DNA of 64,000 nucleotides from Hysterangium stoloniferum (GCA_015178975.1 WHVD01000004.1:744001-808000); one strand, 5' to 3'. Shown: positions 48,440-59,901, numbered from the stretch's first letter. Notes: generated by a model from the letters alone, not told the origin. Numbers and translations: made by a program.

Positions 48440-49694
48440 ATGCCACTAAGAAGAAAAGCATATGTACAGGAATCATTACCTGGACCATCGACTCTTCATT
48501 CCCCACTTACTTTGTATACCAGCCAGACACTCACAAACCAGCCGGACACCATGGAAGAAGCCTGTATCGAAGAAGTCCTGGAAAACCCAGATGAATCTGA
48601 GAATGAGGACGAGTCTGTGGTCCCTGACAAGGGCAAAGGTGTCAAAAATCCCCCATCTAACAATCAAGCGCCACTTGCAGATCCCACCACTGAGTTGTTA
48701 GCAATCACTTTAGAGAGATTGATGAATCACATGCTTAGCAAGAAGGATCTGGAACCTCCAAGGTCAAAAGTCAATGCTCTGGAACCCTTCACAGGTTCCA
48801 ACCCCAACAAACTTTCCACTTTCCTCATGCAATGTTGCTTCAATTTCTGTGATCGATCCACCACATTCTCCATGGACTCCCAAAAAGTCAACTACACACT
48901 TTAATACCTCTTTGGATCCACGTTGAAATGGTTCAAACCAGCTTTTAGCAGACCTTCCGAGGAAGAGCCACTTTGGCTTGAAGATTGAGATGCTTTTGTT
49001 ATGGAGCTAGAAACCAACTTTGGCCCATATGACCTGACTGGAGAAGCCAAGAATAGTCTCACTAATCTTTGTATGAAGGACACCCAGCGCATCATGGACT
49101 ATATTGTCCAGTTCAACAACCTTGCAGCTCGTTGTCAGTGGGGCGATCCCACTCTCCACCACCAGTTCTATGACGGTCTGCTATCCTGCCTCAAAGACAA
49201 AGTTTCGAAAGGAGAAGATGGCAAGCCAAAAACACTGTCCCATATGCACCTCAAGGCTCAAAACACAGACACACGCTATTGGGAACATTGCACAGAAGTT
49301 GCCTGTGAGACCTCTGTGGACAAGGTCAACAAGTCCATAGCCAATAAAACCAACAACAACACTTCATCCACCAGCAACCAAAACTCCTTGCAATCTGACA
49401 AGAAGAACCAAAAAGGTCTTCTAACAACAACAACAACATCAAAGGTCAACAGTCTGGCAAGCAAACCAGAAAACCTGACCTCACAGGCAAGCTCGGACCT
49501 GATGGCAAATTGACCCCACAAGAGAGACAACATCGTATGGACAATAGCCTTTGTCTCTTGTGCAGAAAACCCAGTCATTGAGTTCTGGAATGTCCATTGG
49601 CAAAAGCAAACTCTGCAAAAGGTCAAACAGCCAAGACTTCCTCCACAGAATCCCTGTTGAAGGACAAACTAGCTTCTAACTCAAAAAAAGAGTA
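48440..49694 (+). pseudogene. Ty3/gypsy gag, inactivated
   Basis: Capsid-type gag of a gypsy element: an acidic N-terminal region (EVLENPDESENEDE), a capsid segment with VNALEPFTGSNPNKLSTFLM, YLFGSTLKWFKPAF, TQRIMDYIVQFNNLAARCQW, and a C-terminal zinc knuckle of the form C-x2-C-x4-H-x4-C (CLLCRKPSH then a stop then VLEC). It is broken by in-frame stops at 48902 (TAA), 48986 (TGA) and inside the knuckle at 49579 (TGA), and by a frameshift between about 49410 and 49510. All three stops sit where Arg or Gln would be one C-to-T change away. Confidence 0.85.
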
Positions 49695-51471
49695 AGCAAC
49701 CCCATGGACTCTGCACGGGTTGGGGGTTGCATTGCCTCTCCGTGCATTCATGAGTTTACCTGTCTCAACACATCTGCTCTTTTGAACTCTGACTCGTTTT
49801 TCATTAAACTTATGTCTAATATGATTCTGAAATTCATTTTTTCAGCACTCATAGATTCTGGCTCGATTCATTGTTTTTTAGATACAAAATTCACGCAAAA
49901 TAGTCTGTTATCAACTTATCTGATAAATCTGGTTGGCCTCCGACTTTTTGATGGCACAAGCAATTCAGTTGTCACCCAAGCTTGTGATTTATCCATCTGT
50001 TTCCCATGTGGAACATCTCAGTTGGTCACTTTCTATGTGACCCAGTTAGACTCAAGTTGCTCGGTTGTCCTAGGACATAACTGGCTTACCTGCTACAATC
50101 CATTGATTGACTGGGTAGCTAACAGCATAACTTTCTGGACACCCATGACTTCCAAGAAAACTGTACCCAACACAGCCTCCATGGCACCCATGGCCTTCCT
50201 GGCACCTGCAGTCTTGAGGACTCCTGTGACCCCTATGGCACCCATGGCTTCCCCGGAACCCACGGCACCTCCATCTATTTCTCTCATTAATGCTGCAGTG
50301 TTTATTAGGGCTACAAAAATGGATGGGTCCCAGGTGTTCACTATCAATTTAAAAATTGATGAAGCAACTGGTCATTTCTCAACTCCAGTATCTGCATCTG
50401 AGCAAACTGCCAATCTAGAAGGTGTCCCAGAGAAATATCATGACTTTGCAGATGTTTTTAGTAAGCGAAAAGCTGACTGGCTTCTGCCCCACAGAGAATA
50501 TGACTTAAAATTGACCTTGAAGAAGGCGCCCAGCCCTTGGACATATTTACCCACTTTCATCCACAGAACTTTCCGCAATCCAGGATTTCCTGGATGAACA
50601 TTTGTGCATAGGTTTTATTAGACCCTCTAAGTCTCCTTTTGGAGTACCTGTTCTGTTTGTCAAGAAGAAGGATGGATCCCTCAGACTATGTGTTGATTTC
50701 AGAGGACTCAATGCTGTCACAAAAAAGGATAAGTATCCACTCCCACTTATATCTGATCTGCTTGATGCTCCACAGAATGCCCAGATTTATACCAAAATAG
50801 ACCTCAAACACGCCTACCATTTGGTCTGGATCTCCATGGGAGACGAATGGAAAACCACTTTCAGAACCCATTATGGGGCCTTTGAGTGGTTGGTGATGCC
50901 CTTTGGACTCACCAATGCTCCATCTGTTTTTCAATGTTTTATTAACAACATTTTCTCTGACATGCTTGATGTATACGTCATTGTCTACTTGTACAATATT
51001 CTTATCTACTCCGAGGACCCCACGGAACATGACAAACAAGTCCATGAAGTTCTCTGGAGACTCAGACAACATGGTTTATTCGCAAATGGTAAAAAATGTA
51101 CTTTTGACATGGACTCTGTGGAATACCTTGGTTTCATAATGGGACCCAGCGGACTCCATATGGATGAAACTAAAGTACAAGTCATCAAAGATTGGCCAGA
51201 ACCCAGAAAAGTCAAAGATATACAATCTTTCCTCAGCCTTGCCAATTTTTACTGATGGTTTATCCACAGATATTCTGACATCATGGTTCCCCTTACCCAT
51301 CTTATGCGCAAGGATACTCTGTGGAATTTTAATGCTAAGTGTCAAAAAGCTTTCAATCTTTTAAAAGATTCTTTTTCTTCAGCTCCAATTCTGTCACATT
51401 GGAAACTGGACTTCCCACTCATTGTTGAAACAGATGCCTCAGACTATGCACTTAGAGCCATTCTGTCTATC

Positions 51472-52213
51472 TGTTATGACCGTGTCGCAACCTGATGGTC
51501 TCTGAGGTTATTGCCACCTATCAACATTTCAAGTTATCGATCAAGTCATCGCATCGGAAACCGTCAGTCACATGATGCTGATGTATGCTTTCATGGTGAT
51601 CAAACCCCATTTACGCCCCCATCAAAATATACTCGTACTATCTGGTTATACTCTGATACGTCCCTTTTTATTATGATGATCCATTCTACTCTATGTTTCA
51701 CATATGCCTATATATACTTGTAACCCTCGGACTATTTCCTTTTCTCGTAATCCTGCTCTCAGTTAATCACGGCCTCTGAACTTATCGTAACCTTTCCATT
51801 CCTAGTCAAGTTTATTTGTCAAATAATGTTTCCGCTCTTCCCTTAGTTAGTATTTTCTAGATGCCGATAACTTGTATATGAACCTGCTGTAGTTTTAGTT
51901 ACTAGGCAATCAGAATATTGACTCAGAACACCCACATACATCTCTAGAAGTCTTACTCTAAGTATCCTGCTCTCCACCTTCTTGTGCACTTGCCCACTCT
52001 CAGTCCCCAACCCCCTTGGCCCAACACCTGACTTATCCTTCAGTCCCAATCGGTAACTCACCATGAGGTACTCATTTGGACTAGTCTTCACCTGTCTGAA
52101 ATTTAAGGACACCCGATGGTTATTTGCGAGGGTGCAGCATATAAGCTGAAGCCAAGTCCTTCCAATCGGTCCCCATCAGCCTACCAACATTAGTCAGTTT
52201 TCAGTTCTTAACA
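51472..52213 (+). mobile_element. Solo LTR (TGTTAYGACC family) inserted in gypsy RNase H
   Basis: 742 bp starting TGTTATGACC and ending GTTCTTAACA. It is flanked by the identical 5-mer CTATC at 51467-51471 and 52214-52218, a target-site duplication typical of Ty3/gypsy integration. Removing it with one duplication restores the host pol frame across the RNase H segment. It carries the shared 20-bp core at 52134-52153 and is the undilated relative of the LTR at 54314-56401. Confidence 0.93.
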
Positions 52214-52436
52214 CTATCCAGGACTCCAACGGAGAAGTCCACCCTGTGGCTTTTCTGTCTTGGACTTTCTCTGGAGCAGAGCTCAATTATGATGTTCATG
52301 ATAAGGAACTCCTAGCAATTCTTTCAGCTTTCAAAATGTGGTGACACTATTTGGAAAGCTCGGGAATTCTGATTGATGTTGTAACAGATCACAAAAACCT
52401 GGAATACTTTTCTACTATGAAACTTTTGACCCATTG

Positions 52437-53077
52437 TGTAAAGGGTATGCATATATGCATACCTGGACTAAGGAATAATAACCGGATTATAGTACTTTAT
52501 TATTTACCTTTTATTTTCTTTCTTTATATTCTTTCTATATTTCGAGCACACCTTGATTTGTAGTTCGAAGCTTTGTGTATACGTATGGGCGCCCTCGGCG
52601 CCAAACAATAGACAACTTTTTACCCAGCAGACACCACTTTGTAACGACTCAGACGTCGAATAACGAGAGGTGTCAAGGGTAGTATCTCAGCTACCATAAA
52701 GGTAGCATTCTCTAGTCTACTAATAGCCTTTTGAACTCGAACCGCTAAGGTCGAGTTCCACTTTCAAGGCTTTGCGCTCGTCGACACCGTAGTCGACTCA
52801 CGCTACTAATACTCTATCCTAGACACTCAGTCTTTAGCTGAGTATCTTTCTTATTTCTAGCTACTAGTTGTACCGTAAAAGGTCAACTCGTTATCTTACT
52901 GTTCTAAGCCATCGCGAGCAACTATACAGTTGCTCTTGAGGCGTGCAGTGTGTTCTTATACTAGTACTAACAGTCTAGTAGTCTATAGTATTGTACTGAT
53001 GGTCAATACTCTCTAATAGTAGTTGAATAAACACTATTCTTCGTATATAGAGCGGTCAGAACCCACCACTCTTCACA
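52437..53077. mobile_element. Solo LTR of a second family inserted in gypsy pol
   Basis: 641 bp starting TGTAAAGGGTATGCATATA and ending CACTCTTCACA, flanked by the identical 5-mer CATTG at 52432-52436 and 53078-53082. The gypsy frame continues correctly when the insert and one duplication are removed. It has no similarity to the other LTRs here and lacks the 20-bp core. The promoter-like ATGCATATATGCAT near its start suggests a plus orientation; a copia origin is possible but unproven. Confidence 0.9.
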
Positions 53078-53921
53078 CATTGGCAGGCCCACTGGTCTGA
53101 ATACCTATCAGCCTTCAATATGATTATCCATTTTTGACCCAGTTGCCTTGGTGGCAAACCTGACACTTTAACTAGATGATGGGATATCTATCCTAAAGAG
53201 GGGAGCAACAACTATGCCACGGTAAACCCACACAACTTGAAACCTATTTTCACGAATCAGCAACTTACCGCATCAGTCCGCACAACTTTTCTCATCCATC
53301 CCATCATCCATGGAATTATCATTATAGATATTGAGAAGTTACATCAAGATATTCTATTGGCAATTCTGCTAGACCTGATAACTAAAGCACACCTTGACAA
53401 TCCCATGGACCCAGTCAACCCCAGTGGTCTCTTGACCAGCATGGTTTCATTAGACTTGACGATCACATCCATGTACTGGACTCCAACGGCCTCCGCCTCA
53501 GGATCCTCCAGTACAAACATGACCATCCACTCTCGGGACATTTTGGATTCAACAAAACTCTATCATTAATAAGAAGAGAATACACTTGGCCCAGACTCTG
53601 AGGCTTTGTTAAGCACTATTGTAAATCTTGCATTACTTGTCCATGCTCTAAATCACAGCATCACAAGCCATACGGCCTTCTGAAACAACTCCCAGTACTG
53701 GAACACCTGTGGAATTCCATCTCTATGGATTTCATTGAACACCTACCAGACTCCAAAGGCTTTTCTGCCATTCTAGTCATTGTTGACAGATTCTCAATAT
53801 AAGGTATATTCATTCCTACTGTCACAACCATCACAAGTCACAACATTGTCACAAATATTCAAAGGTAATATTTGACAACTCTTTGACTCATCGAATTCAA
53901 CTTGACAAACCTGAACATTAT

Positions 53922-54313
53922 TCAACAACATCGAACCCTCCTTGGCATGCTTTCAATTAACTTCTGACACTCAGAAGCTGGTATATCTTCCCACTCCTTC
54001 TCTATCCTCTCCCACAACTCCAGAATCCCACTTGGTGCAGTGGCATACTGTCCCAGCTTTCTCTTCAAGTAATCCCATAGATGCTCAATTGGATTGAGGT
54101 CTGGGGATTGGGCAGGCCATGGTAGGACAGTCATTCCATTATTTTCAAACCATTCCTTTGCCTTTTTGCAGGTATGTTTTGGATCATTATCCTGCTGAAA
54201 GATGATTTTAGCAGGGTCCAACTGGTAATACCTGATGCTGTTTTGGAGGTCTTCATCCAAGATGCTCCTGTAAAGTTCCCCATCCATTCTACCCTCAATC
54301 CTGGTGGCATATC
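53922..54313 (-). pseudogene. Tc1/mariner transposase, C-terminal fragment
   Basis: Cut-and-paste DDE transposase fragment of about 130 residues. It holds the second catalytic Asp in IIFQQDNDPKHTCKKA and the third acidic residue in WPAQSPDLNPIEHLWDYLKR, and ends MPRRVRCC before TGA. The N-terminal DNA-binding helices and the first catalytic Asp are missing: the frame runs straight into the start of an LTR at 54314. No terminal inverted repeats were seen. On its left it abuts the broken gypsy integrase. Confidence 0.9.
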
Positions 54314-56401
54314 TGTTACGACCGTGTCGTAACCATGTCGCAATCCGATGGTCCCCGAGAATACTACAGTCTTTTGATGTTCCAAGTTATTGATCAAGTC
54401 ATCATTTCAGCAACCTTTGGAACACCAACACTGACATATACCTTCACGGCAATCAAACCCCATTTACGCCCCTGTCAAAATATACTCGTACCATCTGGTT
54501 ATGCTTTGATACGTCCCCTTTCATTATGATGATCCGTTTTACTCTATGTTTCACATATGCCCGTATATACTTGTAGCCTGTGGACTATTCCCTTTTCTTG
54601 TAATCCTGCTCTTGGCTAAATCTCGGCTTCCGATCTTATCGTAACCTTCCGGTTTCTAGTCAAGTCTATTTGTCAAATAGTGTTTCCGCTCTTCCCTTAG
54701 TTAGTAGTTTCTAGATGCCAATAACTCATATATAAGACCTGCTATAATGTAACTACTAGACAATCAGAATATCGGCTTAGAATATCGACTTAGATCGACT
54801 TAGATTGACTTAGATACCCCTCTAATTTCTGACTCCATTATTTATTCACGACCATCACATTCCAACTCCATCTGATTTACGATTCAACCTCTAATCTCCG
54901 ACTCTCAGTCTCTCCGACTCTCAGTCTCTCCGACTCTCAGTCTCTCCGACTCTCAGTCTCTCCGACTCTCAGTCTCTCCGACTCTCAGTCTCTCCGACTC
55001 TCAGTCTCTCCGACTCTCAGTCTCTCCGACTCTCAGTCTCTCCGACTCTCAGTCTCTCCGACTCTCAGTCTCTCCGACTCTCAGTCTCTCCGACTCTCAG
55101 TCTCTCCGACTCTCAGTCTCTCCGACTCTCAGTCTCTCCGACTCTCAGTCTCTCCGACTCTCAGTCTCTCCGACTCTCAGTCTCTCCGACTCTCAGTCTC
55201 TCCGACTCTCAGTCTCTCCGACTCTCAGTCTCTCCGACTCTCAGTCTCTCCGACTCTCAGTCTCTCCGACTCTCAGTCTCTCCGACTCTCAGTCTCTCCG
55301 ACTCTCAGTCTCTCCGACTCTCAGTCTCTCCGACTCTCAGTCTCTCCGACTCTCAGTCTCTCCGACTCTCAGTCTCTCCGACTCTCAGTCTCTCCGACTC
55401 TCAGTCTCTCCGACTCTCAGTCTCTCCGACTCTCAGTCTCTCCGACTCTCAGTCTCTCCGACTCTCAGTCTCTCCGACTCTCAGTCTCTCCGACTCTCAG
55501 TCTCTCCGACTCTCAGTCTCTCCGACTCTCAGTCTCTCCGACTCTCAGTCTCTCCGACTCTCAGTCTCTCCGACTCTCAGTCTCTCCGACTCTCAGTCTC
55601 TCCGACTCTCAGTCTCTCCGACTCTCAGTCTCTCCGACTCTCAGTCTCTCCGACTCTCAGTCTCTCCGACTCTCAGTCTCTCCGACTCTCAGTCTCTCCG
55701 ACTCTCAGTCTCTCCGACTCTCAGTCTCTCCGACTCTCAGTCTCTCCGACTCTCAGTCTCTCCGACTCTCAGTCTCTCCGACTCTCAGTCTCTCCGACTC
55801 TCAGTCTCTCCGACTCTCAGTCTCTCCGACTCTCAGTCTCTCCGACTCTCAGTCTCTCCGACTCTCAGTCTCTCCGACTCTCAGTCTCTCCGACTCTCAG
55901 TCTCTCCGACTCTCAGTCTCTCCGACTCTCAGTCTCTCCGACTCTCAGTCTCTCCGACTCTCAGTCTCTCCGACTCTCAGTCTCTCCGACTCTCAGTCTC
56001 TCCGACTCTCAGTCTCTCCGACTCTCAGTCTCTCCGACTCTCAGTCTCTCCGACTCTCAGTCTCTCCGACTCTCTCAGTCTCTGACTCTCTCAGTCTCTC
56101 CGACTCTCTCAGTCTCTGACTCTCTCAGTCTCTGACTCTCTCAGTCTCTGACTCTCTCAGTCTCTGACTCTCTCAGTCTCCAACTCTTGGTCTCCGACCC
56201 CTCAGCCCAACACTCGACTTATCCTTCAGTTTCCAATCGGTAGTTTACCGAGAGGTTTACTTGACAGGACTAATTTCCACCTGCCTGAAATTTAAGGACA
56301 CCCGACGGTAACTTGCGAGGGCGCAGCACATAAGCTGAAGCCAAGTCCTTCCATTCGGTCCCTGTCAGTCTGCCGACATCAGTCAGTTTCTGCTCTTAAC
56401 A
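54314..56401 (+). mobile_element. LTR (TGTTAYGACC family) swollen by a minisatellite
   Basis: It starts TGTTACGACCGTGTCG and ends TGCTCTTAACA, and both ends align with the solo LTR at 51472-52213 (shared GCTTTGATACGTCCC-type and TTTCCGCTCTTCCCTTAG blocks; tail with ATTTAAGGACACCCGA). Length is 2088 bp because of a 16-bp tandem array. The core block is at 56323-56342. The flanking 5-mers differ (ATATC left, AATGC right), so there is no target duplication; left is a Tc1 transposase, right a KDZ accessory gene, both cut at the boundary. Confidence 0.88.
54898..56066 (+). repeat. 16-bp minisatellite, about 73 near-perfect copies
   Basis: The unit is CCGACTCTCAGTCTCT, repeated without visible variation for about 1170 bp, then continuing to about 56180 in variants with an extra CT or lacking CC (GACTCTCTCAGTCTCT). 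The homologous place in the smaller LTR at 51.5-52.2 kb has a single CCCACTCTCAGTCCCC-like unit, so the array grew inside the LTR. Strong strand asymmetry: the plus strand is pyrimidine-rich. Confidence 0.97.
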
Positions 56402-57365
56402 AATGCCTTGCGACTACTCTTCCCATGTACAGATGGTCTCTTCTCTGTAAAGATATAAACATGATAAATGATATGTAAGTATGCACTGAATGTTAATGAA
56501 TCACATACCAGAATGAACTCCAGCCAATGCATAAGCTTCAAACCTGTGCAAAAGGACAGTGTAATCCATATTGAGGACATCTTTGCAAAATTGCTGGGCA
56601 ATAGGACTAAAATATGATTTCAGTTCATGGGTCTGATCTAGACTGCTACATGCTGCCACATAGAATGTTTCAATCCCAGTGCGTAAATGTGCAGCATGGA
56701 CCTTATCAATACTATTTTGTTAGCTGATGAAACTATTATCCAAATAGTGAGACATACCTCGTGAGTGAGTGCCTGGAATGTTGCTGTAACATTGCATAAA
56801 ACAGCTTTGGGTTGCCTACACTTGATTGCATTCTGGTCTTCCCTTACATCACAAAGCTCCTCAATGAGTGCTGCGTAGTCCTCATCAGATAGGCTGTTGT
56901 ACCTGGCTTTCACATCTTGATAGTGTTGTTGGATATATTTGGGCAATGTGTAACGCTGACCCAGGGGGAGATCTGTTGAAAATGTTAACTTTTGAGCTGA
57001 AAACACACATCTTTATCACATACTTTTGTTAACTTCCTCCATTTCTTTCCTGGTAAATACATTCCAAGCACTAGCACTACGCTTCTGACCCTGCATTTTA
57101 CTGCCCAGTAGCTGCAACTTTGTCCACTGTGTCATTCTAAAGATATAACATATGAGTGATTCTAGAATATACATCATTAAAAGGTAAGAACTCACCTATT
57201 ATGTTCAGCGCTGATTTTCTCTGCCTGAATTAGAAGTTCCTCATGTGCTCTATTGAGATCTTTTGTCAGACCAGCTGCCCCCTCCCTTCGTCGTGCTTTC
57301 TGTTCATTAGTGAGTTTTATTTGGCTACATTTACCTTTTGAAGCATTATTTTGCATGGGTGTCAT
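56402..57365 (-). pseudogene. KDZ-element accessory gene, 3' truncated by an LTR
   Basis: A spliced gene of the type that accompanies KDZ (Kyakuja-Dileera-Zisupton) transposases in basidiomycetes; function unknown, HMG-box-like in part. Exons read downwards: 57365-57196, 57136-57024, 56996-56758, 56701-56509, 56443-56402. It starts MTPMQNNASKGKCSQIKLTN; then a basic, helical region; SASAWNVFTRKEMEEVNK, DVKARYNSLSDEDYAALIEE and the following VREDQ block resemble the family; then HLRTGIETFYVAACSS. The frame is open up to the LTR end at 56401, where it is cut. The remainder is not on the other side of the LTR, where a Tc1 fragment lies instead. Confidence 0.75.
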
Positions 57366-58571
57366 ATATGGTGTGTGGATGACACGTGCAGGATGTGTTT
57401 ATTGATGGTTGATCATGGTTGTCTGAAGAGGAGAGACCAACAAGTGAGTATTATATAATCTTTACATAACGCCATACCATAGCTGACTGGGAACTCCAAC
57501 ACTCCCCCTTGAACCTTGGAAGCTCATACTACTATTCATGGATAAGTCGACCAATATCATTCCAATTGAACGACCGGGGGAGCTATCTGAATGTTAATAG
57601 GTCGTGTTTAGTGAGTGCCGCTCCCAGAGCCTGCCAGCAGCGCCTCCTCCCACACCTCTGAAAACTCTTCCATAATGCACTACAGCTCCCTAAGACTCTA
57701 ATAGTGATAGCATTTCCTCCGGAAGAGATTTCCTATCCCTCCAGCTCATGATACACCTGTCGGGCTGCCACCCTCAGGTTCAATGGCTCTGGAACATATC
57801 TTCAGCACCTCAGTCAGCCAGGTCGTCGCAATGTTATCTGGAGCATATTCGTATGTGCAGGGGATTACGTCAAATGATGTGAGATGTGAGGACAATTGAC
57901 AGCATGCACCTTGAAAGCTGCTGATCTTATGCAGCTTCACGCAGTGCAGCACCACCGTTAATCAAGACCGTGTAGCCAGAAATGGAATGTCGATGGTCTT
58001 GGGAACCCCAGTGTGCATCTGTATAAGCCATCAAGCCAGTGTGCTTGATGCCAAACATGAGTTCCATTTCTCGCATCCCTTTCAAATACTTCACAACTCC
58101 TTTTGCAGCTTCCCAATGTGCCTTTCCGGGATTCTCCATGAACTGACCCAAGAGTGATGCAACAAAGGCTATGTCAGGACGCATCACAACCGTGGTCCAC
58201 ATCAGTGAGCCTATGATCTCACAATATGGAATGTGCCCCATATATTCATACTGACGTGATGTTATAGGACACGGTAATTTTGAAAGCGTCTTGTGTGGTT
58301 CTAGTGGCATAGAAATGGCGGCAGCATTTTGCAGGTTAAAGCATGCCATGATCAGTAAGTCTCCAAGATCCTTCATCTTGAATCGAGACTTGATCTGATT
58401 CTTTGTCTTCTTCATCGCTCTGGATCAGACTTGCAAGTTTGAATCTAAAAGAGGTCAGTGCATCGTGCAAGCACTTATACCACTCATGTCCAGACTGTTT
58501 TAGGCCGTACAATGCCTTCTGCATCAAGCAAACAACATTTTCTTTTTTCAGGTTATAGGCCCGCCTGGAAA
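57366..58571 (-). pseudogene. Ty1/copia pol fragment (RT end and RNase H), minus orientation
   Basis: Copia pol remnants: ENVVCLMQKALYGLKQSGHE (reverse transcriptase, about 58490-58550), KSRFKMKDLGDL at about 58370, then after a deletion MPLEPHKTLSKLPCP, SLMWTTVVMRPDIAFVASLL, KAHWEAAKGVVKYLKG and AYTDAHWGSQDHRHSISGYT (RNase H region). Frames break several times. Past the coding end on this strand, the polypurine tract AAGGGGGAGTG with TGTTGG beginning at 57501 marks the start of the 3' LTR, which probably extends down towards the accessory gene. The upstream RT, integrase and gag are absent. Confidence 0.82.
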
Positions 58572-58663
58572 GGTGATGGAGTCTTAATGCGAGCACTCTC
58601 AGAGAACCACTGGTTACCCTGACTAGACAGCGTTTCTTCGGAATCACCACCTGATGCTATCCT

Positions 58664-59138
58664 GGAGCATGCTGAAACAGTTGCACTGTTGAGTGCAGAG
58701 GTTAAGTTCGGTGCTGCAATGCTTGTAGCAGAAGAAGTGTTGTGGTTGAGAACCTTCCTAGTGGACATCACCTGCCCCCCACTCATACTGTTATCCGATA
58801 ATCAGGCTGCTATCATGCTTACAAAAGATGTGCAATACTCAGCTCGTACGGAACACATCGATATTCGCTTCAAATGTATTTGCTATTCTGTCGAAAAAGA
58901 AGAACTCAAGTTTGTTTATTGTCCAACCAAATGTATGGTAGCCGACCTATTCACGAAAGCACTGTCTCGTATCAAGTTCGACTACCTCATCTCCCATCTC
59001 AGCCTACATACGCTTGGCTTGAGTGGGGGTGTTGGATCCCAAGCCGTGCGTACCACTGTGGATGTGCAATGGCTACGCTTCGTTGTGTATGAGTATCTGT
59101 ATTTGTTGATTTGCAATGGTCTGCATTTGTCTCACTAA
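58664..59138 (+). pseudogene. Ty1/copia RNase H C-terminus and LTR start, plus orientation
   Basis: A second copia fragment, on the other strand from its left neighbour. It reads ETVALLSAEVKFGAAMLVAE, VLWLRTFLVDI, LLSDNQAAIMLTKD, ARTEHIDIRFKCI and VYCPTKCMVADLFTKALS, i.e. the C-terminal RNase H part of copia pol. The polypurine tract GAGTGGGGG at 59021-59029 is followed by TGTTGGATCC, a usual copia LTR start, at 59030; the open frame then runs on into LTR sequence to 59138. Only the last quarter of the domain is kept. Confidence 0.82.
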
Positions 59139-59901
59139 GTCCAAAGCTGTGTATATAACATTGTAGTTTGTATTTGTACCACCTCAGCACTCGTGTTACT
59201 TGCGCTGAGGTGAGTGCCCCTGTATGTTTGTAGATCCGATGTTCTGATAGTTTTCAGTTTGTATATTAGGTAGCTATGAATCTATAGCACTTGTGTTACT
59301 TGCACTGAGTTTGTATATTAGTTCCTCCCTATCGTCATTTTTGCTTTTCTTCACTACTTGTCTATCAATAATATCATGCTAGTTAATTCAATGTTATGAT
59401 TTTGTATCACATACTGATAATGAGAAGTGCATTAAAACAAAGTCTGATAAAGCACCACACTCTAATTCACCCTTTTTGTGTCACATTCTGATAATGAAAA
59501 GTGCATTAAAACAAAGTCTGATAACACACCACACACTCTAAGCTCACACCTTGGGCCATGGCTCTTGGTACTCATTCAAGGTTGTTTCATCCTGCTTCAT
59601 AACTCTGAGCAAGTGCTGCTGCTCTACCACATCTGATATCCCACATCCTACCAGCAAATTTTCCCACTCAGATGGCACATAAGCTGAATTATACTGAACA
59701 CCATATATTTTGCTCGAGGTTATTTCATCAAAATATATTATGACCTTGTACATGTAGTGAAAAGTCCACACTTTACACTTGGGTGTTCATTGCAAAGGCC
59801 ATTATATACTTTTACACATCAATTCTAATATTTTAAATTGCTTCAATTTTGACTTTCTGAGATTATTGAGACAATACATAATGCACTAAAATGGTCTTAT
59901 C
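59139..59901. other. Probable copia LTR remainder and unassigned sequence
   Basis: No gene recognised. It probably contains the rest of the plus-oriented copia LTR; a short motif (CACTCGTGTTACTTGCGCTGAG and a close copy near 59290) repeats within it. A direct repeat occupies 59408-59535. A 75-codon minus ORF (59544-59771) has no recognised domain and may be part of the KDZ element. Confidence 0.45.
59408..59535. repeat. Two direct repeats of about 58 bp
   Basis: CACATACTGATAATGAGAAG, GTGCATTAAAACAAAGTCTG and ATAAAGCACCACACTCTAA at 59408-59465 recur with few changes at about 59481-59538. The pair is nearly adjacent, so this is a local duplication. Confidence 0.75.

Larger units (their letters stand above)
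49704..53865 (+). pseudogene. Ty3/gypsy pol (protease, reverse transcriptase, RNase H, integrase), inactivated and interrupted
   Basis: Domains in gypsy order: aspartic protease with ALIDSGSIHCFLD (about 49850-49890), reverse transcriptase (SPFGVPVLFVKKKDGSLRLC, TKIDLKHAYH, MPFGLTNAPSVFQ) at about 50600-51200, RNase H starting ETDASDYALRAILS, and integrase with GHFGFNKTLSLIRREYTW, a CKSCITCPCSK zinc segment and SMDFIEHLPDSKGFSAILVI. The RT active site reads YLYN rather than YLDD (50986-50997), so it is dead. There is a frameshift just before 50560 and stops at 51253, 52342, 53135, 53177, 53599 and 53800. Two solo LTRs are inserted (51472-52213 and 52437-53077); the frame resumes exactly after each. 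The 3' end of the element, including its 3' LTR, is missing; the homology stops near 53865 beside a Tc1 fragment. Confidence 0.9.

Noticed and set aside
54898-56066. CRISPR array
   Set aside because: Tandem units are directly adjacent with no spacers, in a eukaryotic LTR.
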